Positions 1 to 6,998 of a stretch of 61,097 nt of DNA are shown here, in pieces. The stretch is from contig JARKOX010000187.1 of assembly GCA_029975525.1 (NCBI GenBank), positions 1-61,097 of the forward strand, given 5' to 3'. The translations under genes and the position numbers were made by a program. The notes under the pieces are model-generated. The model did no database searches. It was not told the DNA's origin and saw only the letters and a program-made list of their open reading frames with translations. The stretch comes from Prolixibacteraceae bacterium (GTDB lineage Bacteria > Bacteroidota > Bacteroidia > Bacteroidales > Prolixibacteraceae). The first letter of the stretch is position 1. Each line of letters starts with the position of its first letter.

Positions 1-1
1 T

Positions 2-1204
2 GCCGTAAACCCTGACATCCTCGGCGCAGCCGGAATGGATCGGGGAGCTGTTTTTACGGCAACAGCCCTCTCTGCTCTGATTGCTACCCTGGTTATGGCG
101 TTTCTGGCCAAATTGCCTTTTGCGCTTGCTCCGGGAATGGGGCTTAATGCCTTTTTTGCCTTCACCGTTGTACTGGGGATGGGCCACTCGTGGCAGTTTG
201 CCCTGACGGCTGTATTCATCGAAGGATTGATTTTTATATTGCTCACCGCATTTAATATCCGGGAGATGATTGTCAACTCGATTCCCAACAATATGAAACA
301 TGCGATTTCTGTTGGTATCGGGTTGTTTATTGCCTTCATCGGCTTGAAAAATGCCGGCATCATTGTCAGCAGTCCTGCCACTTTTGTTACGCTGGGCGAT
401 GTTACCAACCTGTCGGAAAACGGCGGCGCGATGGTTGCCCTGCTTACCCTGGTTGTTACCGGCGTTTTGCTGGCGCTGCGGGTTAAAGGAGCTTTGCTGA
501 TCGGGATCCTGCTCGGGACGGTTATCGGCTTCCCGTTGGGAATTGCCCAGTTGCCTGCATCTTTTGATTTTGCACCTCCCTCTTTGGCGCCAATTTTTAT
601 GAAATTTCAATGGACAGAGATTTTTACAATCGACATGCTGCTGATCGTATTTACCTTCCTGTTTGTCGATATGTTTGACACCGTTGGAACGTTGATCGGC
701 GTGTCGTCCAAAGCCAATATGCTTGACAGCGAAGGCCGGGTGCCGCGCGTAAAACAGGCGCTTTTTGCCGACGCCATCGGAACCACAGTCGGGGCTATGC
801 TCGGAACCTCCACCGTTACCACCTATGTTGAAAGTGCTGCCGGTGTCAGCGAAGGCGGTCGTACCGGCCTCACCTCGTTCACCGTGGCTGTTCTCTTCTT
901 CTTTGCCCTGTTCCTCTCTCCGCTGTTCCTGATGATTCCCGGTGCAGCAACTGCTCCGGCGCTGATCCTGGTGGGGGCGATGATGATGTCGCCCATCAAG
1001 AACATTGAATTTGAAGATTACACAGAATCTATTCCGGTTTTCCTTACCATTATTATGATGCCTCTGGCATATTCAATTTCGGAAGGTATTCTTTTTGGAG
1101 TCCTTTCGTATGTCATTCTGAAGGTTTTGACCGGAAAATTCAAGGATGTAACGGTAACCACTGTTTGTCTGGCTATTCTGTTCCTCCTGAAATTTTTGAT
1201 GTAA
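2..1204 (+). CDS. NCS2 family purine permease (AzgA-like), 5' truncated
   Basis: An inner-membrane proton symporter, most likely for hypoxanthine/guanine or adenine. The frame is open to the first base of the window, so the true N-terminus lies outside. The residues before the first in-window Met (NPDILGAAG) match the family region just ahead of the TM3 loop. The FALAPGMGLNAFF motif, the DMFDTVGTLIG segment and TYVESAAGVSEGGRTG are signatures of the AzgA branch of NCS2 (the PbuG, AdeP and GhxP type). The C-terminus carries several hydrophobic helices and ends LKFLM. About 400 of the usual 430-450 residues are present. The exact purine cannot be told from sequence. A strong terminator follows within 10 bases, so this ends its transcription unit. 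Confidence 0.93.
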   Translation, partial: AVNPDILGAAGMDRGAVFTATALSALIATLVMAFLAKLPFALAPGMGLNAFFAFTVVLGMGHSWQFALTAVFIEGLIFILLTAFNIREMIVNSIPNNMKHAISVGIGLFIAFIGLKNAGIIVSSPATFVTLGDVTNLSENGGAMVALLTLVVTGVLLALRVKGALLIGILLGTVIGFPLGIAQLPASFDFAPPSLAPIFMKFQWTEIFTIDMLLIVFTFLFVDMFDTVGTLIGVSSKANMLDSEGRVPRVKQALFADAIGTTVGAMLGTSTVTTYVESAAGVSEGGRTGLTSFTVAVLFFFALFLSPLFLMIPGAATAPALILVGAMMMSPIKNIEFEDYTESIPVFLTIIMMPLAYSISEGILFGVLSYVILKVLTGKFKDVTVTTVCLAILFLLKFLM

Positions 1205-1210
1205 CCATAA

Positions 1211-1246
1211 AGGGGCGGTAAAAATGCCGCCCCTTCCTCTTTTTTG
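1211..1246 (+). terminator. Intrinsic terminator of the NCS2 permease
   Basis: A GC-rich 7-8 bp inverted repeat (aggggcgg / ccgcccct) with an 8-base loop is followed by a T-rich run (ttcctctttttt). It starts seven bases after the permease stop codon. Confidence 0.85.
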
Positions 1247-1287
1247 ACAGTTTTTTGGACGGAGAGGAAAACCTAGCCGAATTTTTA

Positions 1288-1295
1288 TATTTTTG
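1288..1295 (+). promoter_or_regulatory. -7 box for tRNA-Val
   Basis: TATTTTTG matches the Bacteroidota -7 consensus TAnnTTTG. It sits about 10 bases before the tRNA 5' end, which fits a start site next to the mature 5' end. No correctly spaced -33 TTTG was found. Confidence 0.5.
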
Positions 1296-1305
1296 CAGGA
1301 CAAAA

Positions 1306-1380
1306 GGGTTGTTAGCTCAGTTGGTTTAGAGCATTACCTTGACAGGGTAGGGGTCACTGGTTCGAATCCAGTACAACCCA
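1306..1380 (+). tRNA. tRNA-Val (anticodon GAC)
   Basis: The cloverleaf folds by eye. The acceptor stem is GGGTTGT/ACAACCC and the D-arm is GCTC...GAGC. The anticodon stem is TTACC/GGTAG with loop TTGACAG, which places GAC at the anticodon. The T-arm is ACTGG-TTCGAAT-CCAGT, followed by discriminator A. GAC decodes GUC/GUU as valine. The 3' CCA is not encoded (the bases after the discriminator are CGA), so it must be added after transcription. The tRNA is a single-gene unit between its own -7 box and its own terminator. Confidence 0.96.
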
Positions 1381-1382
1381 CG

Positions 1383-1417
1383 AAGCGCAGAGACAAAAGT
1401 TTCTGCGCTTTTTTTTT
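1383..1417 (+). terminator. Intrinsic terminator of tRNA-Val
   Basis: An inverted repeat (aagcgcaga / tctgcgctt) with a ten-base loop runs directly into a T-tract of about nine bases, starting three bases after the tRNA. The remaining sequence up to 1605 holds nothing recognisable. Confidence 0.85.
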
Positions 1418-1605
1418 GAGAAAAATGAAGTTTCTCCGGATCGTTTGCAGGGATTCCCAATGTGTGGTTTGTCTATTTGGGAGCAAAAAGAGGAAGGAAG
1501 TGTTTGGTTAACGCGCTCTCTTTTTAAACCGAAATTGGATTGTTTGTTTTGACTTCGGACATTGTGGAAATGGAGATTTAGGGCCGTAGAAGAATGTTCT
1601 TATAC

Positions 1606-1643
1606 AAAAAGCGGGAATGTCCGATCAGGGCATTCCCGCTTTT
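1606..1643 (-). terminator. Intrinsic terminator of sppA
   Basis: A 13-bp inverted repeat (aaaagcgggaatg / cattcccgctttt, arms 1607-1619 and 1631-1643) lies about 20 bases past the sppA stop on the minus strand. Read on the minus strand it ends in a T-run. The flanking A-run could also make it bidirectional. Confidence 0.8.
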
Positions 1644-1663
1644 GGAGGTGGCAGGTACGGTTT

Positions 1664-3442
1664 TTATCGGATGATGATTTCGTAAGGCAGCCGGGCGTAG
1701 AGACCTTCTTTGAGGTTACCCAGGTTTTTCAGCTGTTCGAAATAGCGGTAGTTTTCACCCAGTTGGGTGCGCAGAAACCAGGTGCGGACATTGTCTGTCC
1801 CGCCTTTGAGCAGTTCCTGCCACGGGTCGGGGAGAGCGGGGAGCTGCACGGTGCGGTAGTTTTCCAGTCCGGCCATCTCGGCAGCCGCGCGGATGGCGTG
1901 GTCCAATCCGCCCAACTCGTCAACCAGTCCGTTGGCCAGGGCATTTTCGCCCGACCAGACGCGGCCCTGTCCCACTTCGTCCACCGCGGTTTTTTCCATT
2001 TTTCGACCATCGGCCACCCGGGTGATGAACACGTCGTAGCCTTTTTCGATATTCTCCTGCATCAGGTTTCGCTCAAATTCCGACATGGGACGGGTTAATG
2101 AAATGACGTCGGAGTGGGCGTTGGTTTTGACCACGTCGGTGGTGATCCCCAGCTTGTCGTTCAGCAGTTTGCCGGCATTGGGGATTATGCCGAAGATGCC
2201 GATCGACCCGGTGATGGTGTTGGGGCTGGCCACAATTTTGTCGGCGGCACAGGCAATGTAATATCCGCCCGAAGCAGCCACGTCGCTCATGGAAGCCACC
2301 ACAACCTTTTCTTCGGCGGCCAGTTTCACTTCGCGCCAGATGACTTCAGAGTCGAAGGCGCTGCCGCCGGGCGAATCGATGCGCAGGACAATAGCTTTGT
2401 AGGTTGAGTCCTGCCGCACTTTGCGGATTTCGCGGGAGAGTTCGTCGCCCGAGATTCCTTCGCCTCCCATTGCCATGCCAATGTCGCCGCTGGCATAGAT
2501 AACGGCAATTTTGTTACGCGAGAAGGCCGCCTTGCCCGTTTTTTTAACCTCGGCTTTGGCATAATGGGTCACCCCGATCACCGGGATACCTTTGCCGGAA
2601 GCGATTCCGGTGAGCTCGCGCAGGTCGTCGAGCACTTCATCTTTGTATTTTACGGCATCTACCAGACCGGTTTTTACCGCCTCTTCACCACGGCGGAAGG
2701 TCATCACCGAGTCGGCAAGCAGGTTCAGCTTTTCAACCGGGATTCCGCGCCTTTCCGAAATTCCGTTGAGCATGTGGTTCCAAAGGCTGTTGAGGTATAC
2801 CAGCGTTTGCTGGCGGTTTTCCTCGCTCATTTTTTCGAGCATAAACGGTTCAACCGCCGCTTTAAATTTTCCGTGCCGTACGATCTGGGCCTCTACTCCC
2901 AGTTTTTCAAGGGCATTTTTGTAAAACATCACTTCGCCGCCCAGGCCGCGAAAGTCAATGACCCCCTGCGGGTTGAGCACCAGTTGGTCGGCAACGGTGG
3001 CCAGGTAGTAGGCTTTCTGGTCGTAAAGATTTCCGTAGGCATAAATTGGTTTATCACAACTGTCTTTGAAAGCCAGCAGGGCATTGCGGATCTCTTCGAC
3101 GGTAGCCATGCCGCCGTTCACTACCGAAAGATCGAGGTAGATACATTTGATGCGGCTGTCGTAACTGGCTTTTTGAATCGACTCCAGGATATTGTCGAGC
3201 CCGATTTTTTTGGTTTGGCTGAAGCCGGGCAGGTTCAGATCGGCAAACGGGTCGTTGGGGGCGCGGTCCACTATCGGGTTTTCCAGTTTAAGTACCAGCA
3301 TCGACTGGTCTTCTACCACCACCTGTTTTTCGGTGGCGGCAATCATCGCCCCCAGCACGATAAAAAACAGGAAGAGCGCTACCAGGGAGGTGAGGATAAT
3401 TCCCACCACGGTAGCCAGTGTAAATTTCAAAAAGTCTTTCAT
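1664..3442 (-). CDS. sppA: Signal peptide peptidase SppA, long (67K) type
   Basis: An inner-membrane serine protease of family S49 that degrades signal peptides left after secretion. At 592 residues it has the long, duplicated form typical of E. coli SppA. One N-terminal TM segment (about residues 8-32) precedes two S49 repeats. The general-base lysine lies in the N-terminal repeat (GKFKAAVEPF, about K194). The nucleophile lies in the C-terminal repeat (AASGGYYIACAAD, about S391), the Ser/Lys split known for this family. The start is the only Met just upstream of the TM segment. The gene is divergent from folK across an 80-base gap and carries its own terminator. Confidence 0.95.
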   Translation of the reverse strand: MKDFLKFTLATVVGIILTSLVALFLFFIVLGAMIAATEKQVVVEDQSMLVLKLENPIVDRAPNDPFADLNLPGFSQTKKIGLDNILESIQKASYDSRIKCIYLDLSVVNGGMATVEEIRNALLAFKDSCDKPIYAYGNLYDQKAYYLATVADQLVLNPQGVIDFRGLGGEVMFYKNALEKLGVEAQIVRHGKFKAAVEPFMLEKMSEENRQQTLVYLNSLWNHMLNGISERRGIPVEKLNLLADSVMTFRRGEEAVKTGLVDAVKYKDEVLDDLRELTGIASGKGIPVIGVTHYAKAEVKKTGKAAFSRNKIAVIYASGDIGMAMGGEGISGDELSREIRKVRQDSTYKAIVLRIDSPGGSAFDSEVIWREVKLAAEEKVVVASMSDVAASGGYYIACAADKIVASPNTITGSIGIFGIIPNAGKLLNDKLGITTDVVKTNAHSDVISLTRPMSEFERNLMQENIEKGYDVFITRVADGRKMEKTAVDEVGQGRVWSGENALANGLVDELGGLDHAIRAAAEMAGLENYRTVQLPALPDPWQELLKGGTDNVRTWFLRTQLGENYRYFEQLKNLGNLKEGLYARLPYEIIIR

Positions 3443-3514
3443 AATATGGCTGTTAATAATTTATACTATTTTCGGGCTGTAAAGGATAGGTCAGATTATT
3501 TGAGCATAATTACA

Positions 3515-3522
3515 CAAATTTA
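3515..3522 (-). promoter_or_regulatory. -7 box candidate for sppA
   Basis: On the minus strand the sequence reads TAAATTTG, an exact TAnnTTTG. It would give a start near 3507 and a leader of about 65 bases for sppA. It abuts the folK start codon, and the -33 position would fall inside folK, where no clear TTTG was found. Confidence 0.4.
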
Positions 3523-4017
3523 ATGGGAAAGCACCAAGTATTTCTTTGTCTGGGGGGAAATTTAGGCGACCGGGCCGAAATTTTCAGGGAGACAACCGAG
3601 CGGCTGGAGCGCCAGGTGGGGGCTCTGAAAAAAGCGTCGCCACGTTACGAAACACCGCCCTGGGGATTTGAGTCCGAATTGTCGTTCTGGAACCAGGTTT
3701 TGTTGCTGGAAACCGGTTTGCAGCCCGAACAGGTTTTAGACGAGGTGCAGCTCATCGAAAATTATTTTGGCCGCCAGCGCCAGCCCGGGAAGTACCTCTC
3801 GCGAAAAATGGATATCGACATTCTGTTGTACGACCGGCTGATCAGGAGCACGCCGGAACTGACCATTCCCCACCCGCTGATGGCTGTTCGCCGGTTTGTG
3901 CTGCAACCGCTGGCCGACATCGCGCCCCGGCTGGTACATCCGGTAACCGGGCAAACAGTTGCCGAAATGCTGGCCGCCTGCACCGATCCCGCTGTCATTA
4001 AACGTTGCTGTAGCTGA
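3523..4017 (+). CDS. folK: 2-amino-4-hydroxy-6-hydroxymethyldihydropteridine diphosphokinase (HPPK)
   Basis: A cytoplasmic enzyme that transfers pyrophosphate from ATP to 6-hydroxymethyl-7,8-dihydropterin in folate synthesis. Its 164 residues are the normal single-domain length. Family landmarks are visible: the N-terminal LCLGGNLGDR strand-loop, the YETPPWGF loop that stacks on the pterin, the FWNQV segment, the RKMDIDILLYD motif carrying the metal-binding Asp pair, and IPHPLMAVRRFVLQPL. The start lies directly upstream of the first beta strand. The gene stands alone on the plus strand, divergent from sppA. No other folate gene lies in the window. Confidence 0.96.
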   Translation: MGKHQVFLCLGGNLGDRAEIFRETTERLERQVGALKKASPRYETPPWGFESELSFWNQVLLLETGLQPEQVLDEVQLIENYFGRQRQPGKYLSRKMDIDILLYDRLIRSTPELTIPHPLMAVRRFVLQPLADIAPRLVHPVTGQTVAEMLAACTDPAVIKRCCS

Positions 4018-4140
4018 CTTTGGCAATGGTTTGCGAATGTTGAGCCCACAGGTTTTCCGGCATTTTACTTCCCAATTTGAAATCTTTCACTTCCGGTTGC
4101 CTTTTTTTCTTTAGTTTTTCCTTGTTTGGCACACTTCCCT

Positions 4141-4148
4141 TAGTTTTG
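4141..4148 (+). promoter_or_regulatory. -7 box for aspartate kinase
   Basis: TAGTTTTG fits TAnnTTTG exactly and lies 22 bases before the start codon. A TTG lies 16 bases further upstream, shorter than the usual spacing. No lysine riboswitch or leader-peptide structure is visible in the 150-base gap. Confidence 0.45.
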
Positions 4149-4170
4149 TATTAATTTCTGAATAAACGAC

Positions 4171-5421
4171 ATGAAGGTATTCAAATTTGGCGGAGCATCG
4201 GTGAAAGATGCAGCAGCCGTGAGAAATGTGGCCAGTATTGTGGCGCGTTATCCCGACGAGCTAACCATTGTAGTTTCGGCAATGGGAAAGACCACCAACC
4301 TGTTGGAAACGCTGGTGAAAGCGCATTTTAACAGTTGGGATGAGAAACTGGAAATTTTCGCCGAGTTTCGCGATTTTCATCTCCGGATAGCCGGTGAACT
4401 TTTCGGTTCGGTGGAAAATATTCCGGCCGAAATCACGGCGTTGATCGGTGCAGTGGAAAACCGCCTGAACCAGCCGCCCTCCCTGCTGTTCGATTTTGAA
4501 TATGACCAGCTGATCGGTTTTGGCGAGCTGGTGTCGTCGCAGATGGTCAGTTGTTATCTCCAGTCGGCCGGCATTGCCAATCGCTGGATCGACATCCGCG
4601 GCTGCCTGCGCACCGATGACAAGTTTCGCGAGGCATCCGTCAACTGGAAATGGTCTGAAATGTTGGTCAACAACACGTTCCGTTTCCCGGAAAACCGCGT
4701 TTACGTGACGCAGGGGTTCATCGGATCGACGGTGGCCAACCTCACCACCACCCTCGGCCGCGAAGGATCGGACTTTACCGCAGCCATCCTCGGAAATCTG
4801 CTCAATGCCGAAAGTGTTACCATCTGGAAAGATGTGCCCGGCGTGTTGAATGCCGATCCGAAACTTTTTCCCGAAACCGTGCTGCTCAAAGAGCTCTCGT
4901 ACCGCGAAGCCATTGAGATGACCTACTCGGGCGCCAAGGTTATTCACCCCAAAACGATGAAGCCCCTTCACAACAAAGGAATTGCCCTGCAGGTGAAATC
5001 GTTCCTCGAACCCGATGAGCCGGGAACCATCATCCATCAGATTGACCATACGCTGGAACTGACGCCGGTTTTTATTACCAAGGAAAACCAGGCGGTATTG
5101 ACCTTCTCGCCATACGATTTTTCATTCATCACCATCGAGGATATTTCAAACGTTTTTGCGCAATTGTCGGCCAAACGCTTTAAGGTGAACATGATTCAGC
5201 AGTCGGCCATCGACCTCAACCTGGTGGTCGATACCCCCGAAGTGGGACTTGAATCGGTGGTACTCGAACTGCGGAAAAGCTACCAGGTGAAATACAACAC
5301 CGGGCTGACGCTGATTACCATCCGCCACTACACCGAAGAATCGATCGGGAAACTTACCGCAGGCCGGCAGGTGTTCATGGAACAGCGCAGCCGGCGGACC
5401 GTAAAACTGGCCGTAAAATGA
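4171..5421 (+). CDS. lysC: Aspartate kinase, monofunctional
   Basis: Phosphorylates aspartate with ATP, the committed step to lysine/diaminopimelate, threonine and methionine. The N-terminal amino-acid-kinase domain (about residues 1-275) starts with the nucleotide-binding KFGGASVKDAAAV and contains TLGREGSDFTAA and the VPGVLNADPKLFP segment. A C-terminal ACT region (about 300-416) should bind a feedback inhibitor. At 416 residues with no C-terminal dehydrogenase, it is not the bifunctional ThrA type. Which end product inhibits it cannot be read from the sequence. It is a single-gene unit with its own -7 box. The symbol lysC is by function, as paralogues elsewhere in the genome are possible. 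Confidence 0.92.
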   Translation: MKVFKFGGASVKDAAAVRNVASIVARYPDELTIVVSAMGKTTNLLETLVKAHFNSWDEKLEIFAEFRDFHLRIAGELFGSVENIPAEITALIGAVENRLNQPPSLLFDFEYDQLIGFGELVSSQMVSCYLQSAGIANRWIDIRGCLRTDDKFREASVNWKWSEMLVNNTFRFPENRVYVTQGFIGSTVANLTTTLGREGSDFTAAILGNLLNAESVTIWKDVPGVLNADPKLFPETVLLKELSYREAIEMTYSGAKVIHPKTMKPLHNKGIALQVKSFLEPDEPGTIIHQIDHTLELTPVFITKENQAVLTFSPYDFSFITIEDISNVFAQLSAKRFKVNMIQQSAIDLNLVVDTPEVGLESVVLELRKSYQVKYNTGLTLITIRHYTEESIGKLTAGRQVFMEQRSRRTVKLAVK

Positions 5422-5569
5422 GCCGTTGGGAAATGCCGGAAGAGGGTTGGCCGTTGCGGTGGAGACAATCATCGGGAGAGGAAAATAAAACTCAGCCGGT
5501 TAGCGGCTTAGCGATGAATAAATTGTAATTTTATCGGCACTTACCTGACTAATGATTGAAACTTGGAAT

Positions 5570-6865
5570 ATGAAAAAACAAAAAAGAATATTACCCTTCG
5601 CAATTGGGGGACTTGTTTTGGTGATCGTGCTGCTGGTGGTAGGCAAAAAAGCCGGTTGGTTTGGCGCCGAAATGACCGTGAACGTAACCACACAAGTGGT
5701 TGAAAGCAAGGATATCACCGAGCAGATCACGGCCAACGGGAAAATACAGCCCAAGACAGAGGTAAAAATCAGTCCCGACGTTTCGGGTGAAATCATTGAG
5801 TTGCCCGTGGAAGAAGGCGACAAGGTTACCCAGGGCGACCTGCTGGTGGTGATTAAACCCGATATTTATATTTCGGCGTTGAACCGTGCCGAAGCAGCCC
5901 TCAACTCGTCGCACGCCCGGCTGGCGCAAAGCGAAGCCCAGCTCATCGAACGAAAGCTGGCCTACGACAGGGCTCAGCAGCTGTACAAGTCGCAAACCAT
6001 TCCGCAGTCGGAGTTTGAAGCCGCCGAAGCCGCTTTTAAAGTTTCCGAAGCCGAAGTGAAAGCTTCCCGCTACACGGTTAAAAGCGCCGAGGCAACGGTG
6101 GCTGAAGCCCGCGAGCAGTTGATCAAGACAAAAATTTATGCCCCGATTTCCGGAACGGTTTCGCGCCTCAATGTGGAAAAAGGCGAACGGGTTGTCGGGA
6201 CCAACATGTATGCCGGAACCGAAATGATGGTGGTGGCCAACCTCGATAAAATGGAGGTGCGTGTCGAAGTAAATGAAAATGATATTGTAAAAGTTGCCAA
6301 AAACGATACGGCCCTGGTAGAGGTGGATGCTTATCTGAACCGCAAGTTTAAGGGTATTGTAACCGAAATTGCCAACTCAGCCAAAACAACCGGGACGCAA
6401 ACCGACCAGGTGACCAACTTCGAAGTGAAGATCTTTCTGTTGCAAAACTCCTACCAGGACCTGATTGACTCGGTTGCCGGCCATTTGTATCCATTCCGCC
6501 CCGGCATGTCGGCCACCGTCGACATTCAGACCGAAACCCGCAAAGATGTTATTTCTGTTCCGATCCAGGCGGTAACCACCCGTGTGATTGCCGATCAGAA
6601 TAAACAAAAGACAGTGGTAACCGCCGGCGCTGCCGCGCCGAAAGAGGAGAAGGAGGAGGTGGTTTTCCGGGTAAAAGAGGGACGAGCCATGAAAACACGC
6701 GTAAAAACCGGCATTCAGGATAGTAACAATATCGAAATCCTCGAAGGGCTTCAGTCGGGCGACGAAGTGGTGGTTGCTCCCTACAATACCATCAGCAAAA
6801 CGTTGAAAGATAGTATGCAGGTGAAGGTCGTGACAGAAAAAGAGCTGTTTAAACCTGCCAAATAG
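5570..6865 (+). CDS. Periplasmic adaptor (HlyD/MacA-like membrane fusion protein), orphan
   Basis: A membrane fusion protein that would bridge an inner-membrane exporter to a TolC-type channel. An N-terminal hydrophobic anchor (about residues 8-26) is followed by a lipoyl/barrel-sandwich half (KISPDVSGEIIELPVEEGDKV), an alpha-hairpin rich in Ala and Glu (about 100-185), the second lipoyl half (IYAPISGTVSRLNVEKGERV) and beta-barrel and membrane-proximal domains. These features fit MacA-type adaptors of ABC exporters. The chosen start opens MKKQKR directly before the anchor; an in-frame ATG at 5552 would add six residues. It is odd that no permease or ATPase follows: a perfect 18-bp terminator stem closes the unit 22 bases downstream, so its partner must be encoded elsewhere. 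Confidence 0.88.
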   Translation: MKKQKRILPFAIGGLVLVIVLLVVGKKAGWFGAEMTVNVTTQVVESKDITEQITANGKIQPKTEVKISPDVSGEIIELPVEEGDKVTQGDLLVVIKPDIYISALNRAEAALNSSHARLAQSEAQLIERKLAYDRAQQLYKSQTIPQSEFEAAEAAFKVSEAEVKASRYTVKSAEATVAEAREQLIKTKIYAPISGTVSRLNVEKGERVVGTNMYAGTEMMVVANLDKMEVRVEVNENDIVKVAKNDTALVEVDAYLNRKFKGIVTEIANSAKTTGTQTDQVTNFEVKIFLLQNSYQDLIDSVAGHLYPFRPGMSATVDIQTETRKDVISVPIQAVTTRVIADQNKQKTVVTAGAAAPKEEKEEVVFRVKEGRAMKTRVKTGIQDSNNIEILEGLQSGDEVVVAPYNTISKTLKDSMQVKVVTEKELFKPAK

Positions 6866-6886
6866 AATTTCGTGCTGTCACTACCC

Positions 6887-6932
6887 ACAATACAACGACC
6901 CCGGTGCCATGCCGGGGTCGTTGTATTGTTTT
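6887..6932 (+). terminator. Strong intrinsic terminator after the adaptor gene
   Basis: A perfect 18-bp inverted repeat (arms 6887-6904 and 6912-6929, seven-base loop) with a GACCCCGG core is followed by a short T-run. It isolates the adaptor from the kinase operon downstream. Confidence 0.85.
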
Positions 6933-6998
6933 AGAACAAAAGATTACCAGGTCGTCCAAATTTGTCTAAATTAACGGCCTCCGCAAAATCAAGAGAGA

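Noticed and set aside
1293-1511. 72-codon frame running through tRNA-Val and its terminator
   Set aside because: It overlaps a complete tRNA cloverleaf and a terminator, so coding is very unlikely.
2564-3523. 319-codon plus-strand frame opposite sppA
   Set aside because: It mirrors sppA in antisense and lacks any domain; sppA has both catalytic residues.
4018-4170. Lysine riboswitch or leader attenuator before aspartate kinase
   Set aside because: The 150-base gap lacks the conserved multi-helix pattern; only a -7 box is visible.
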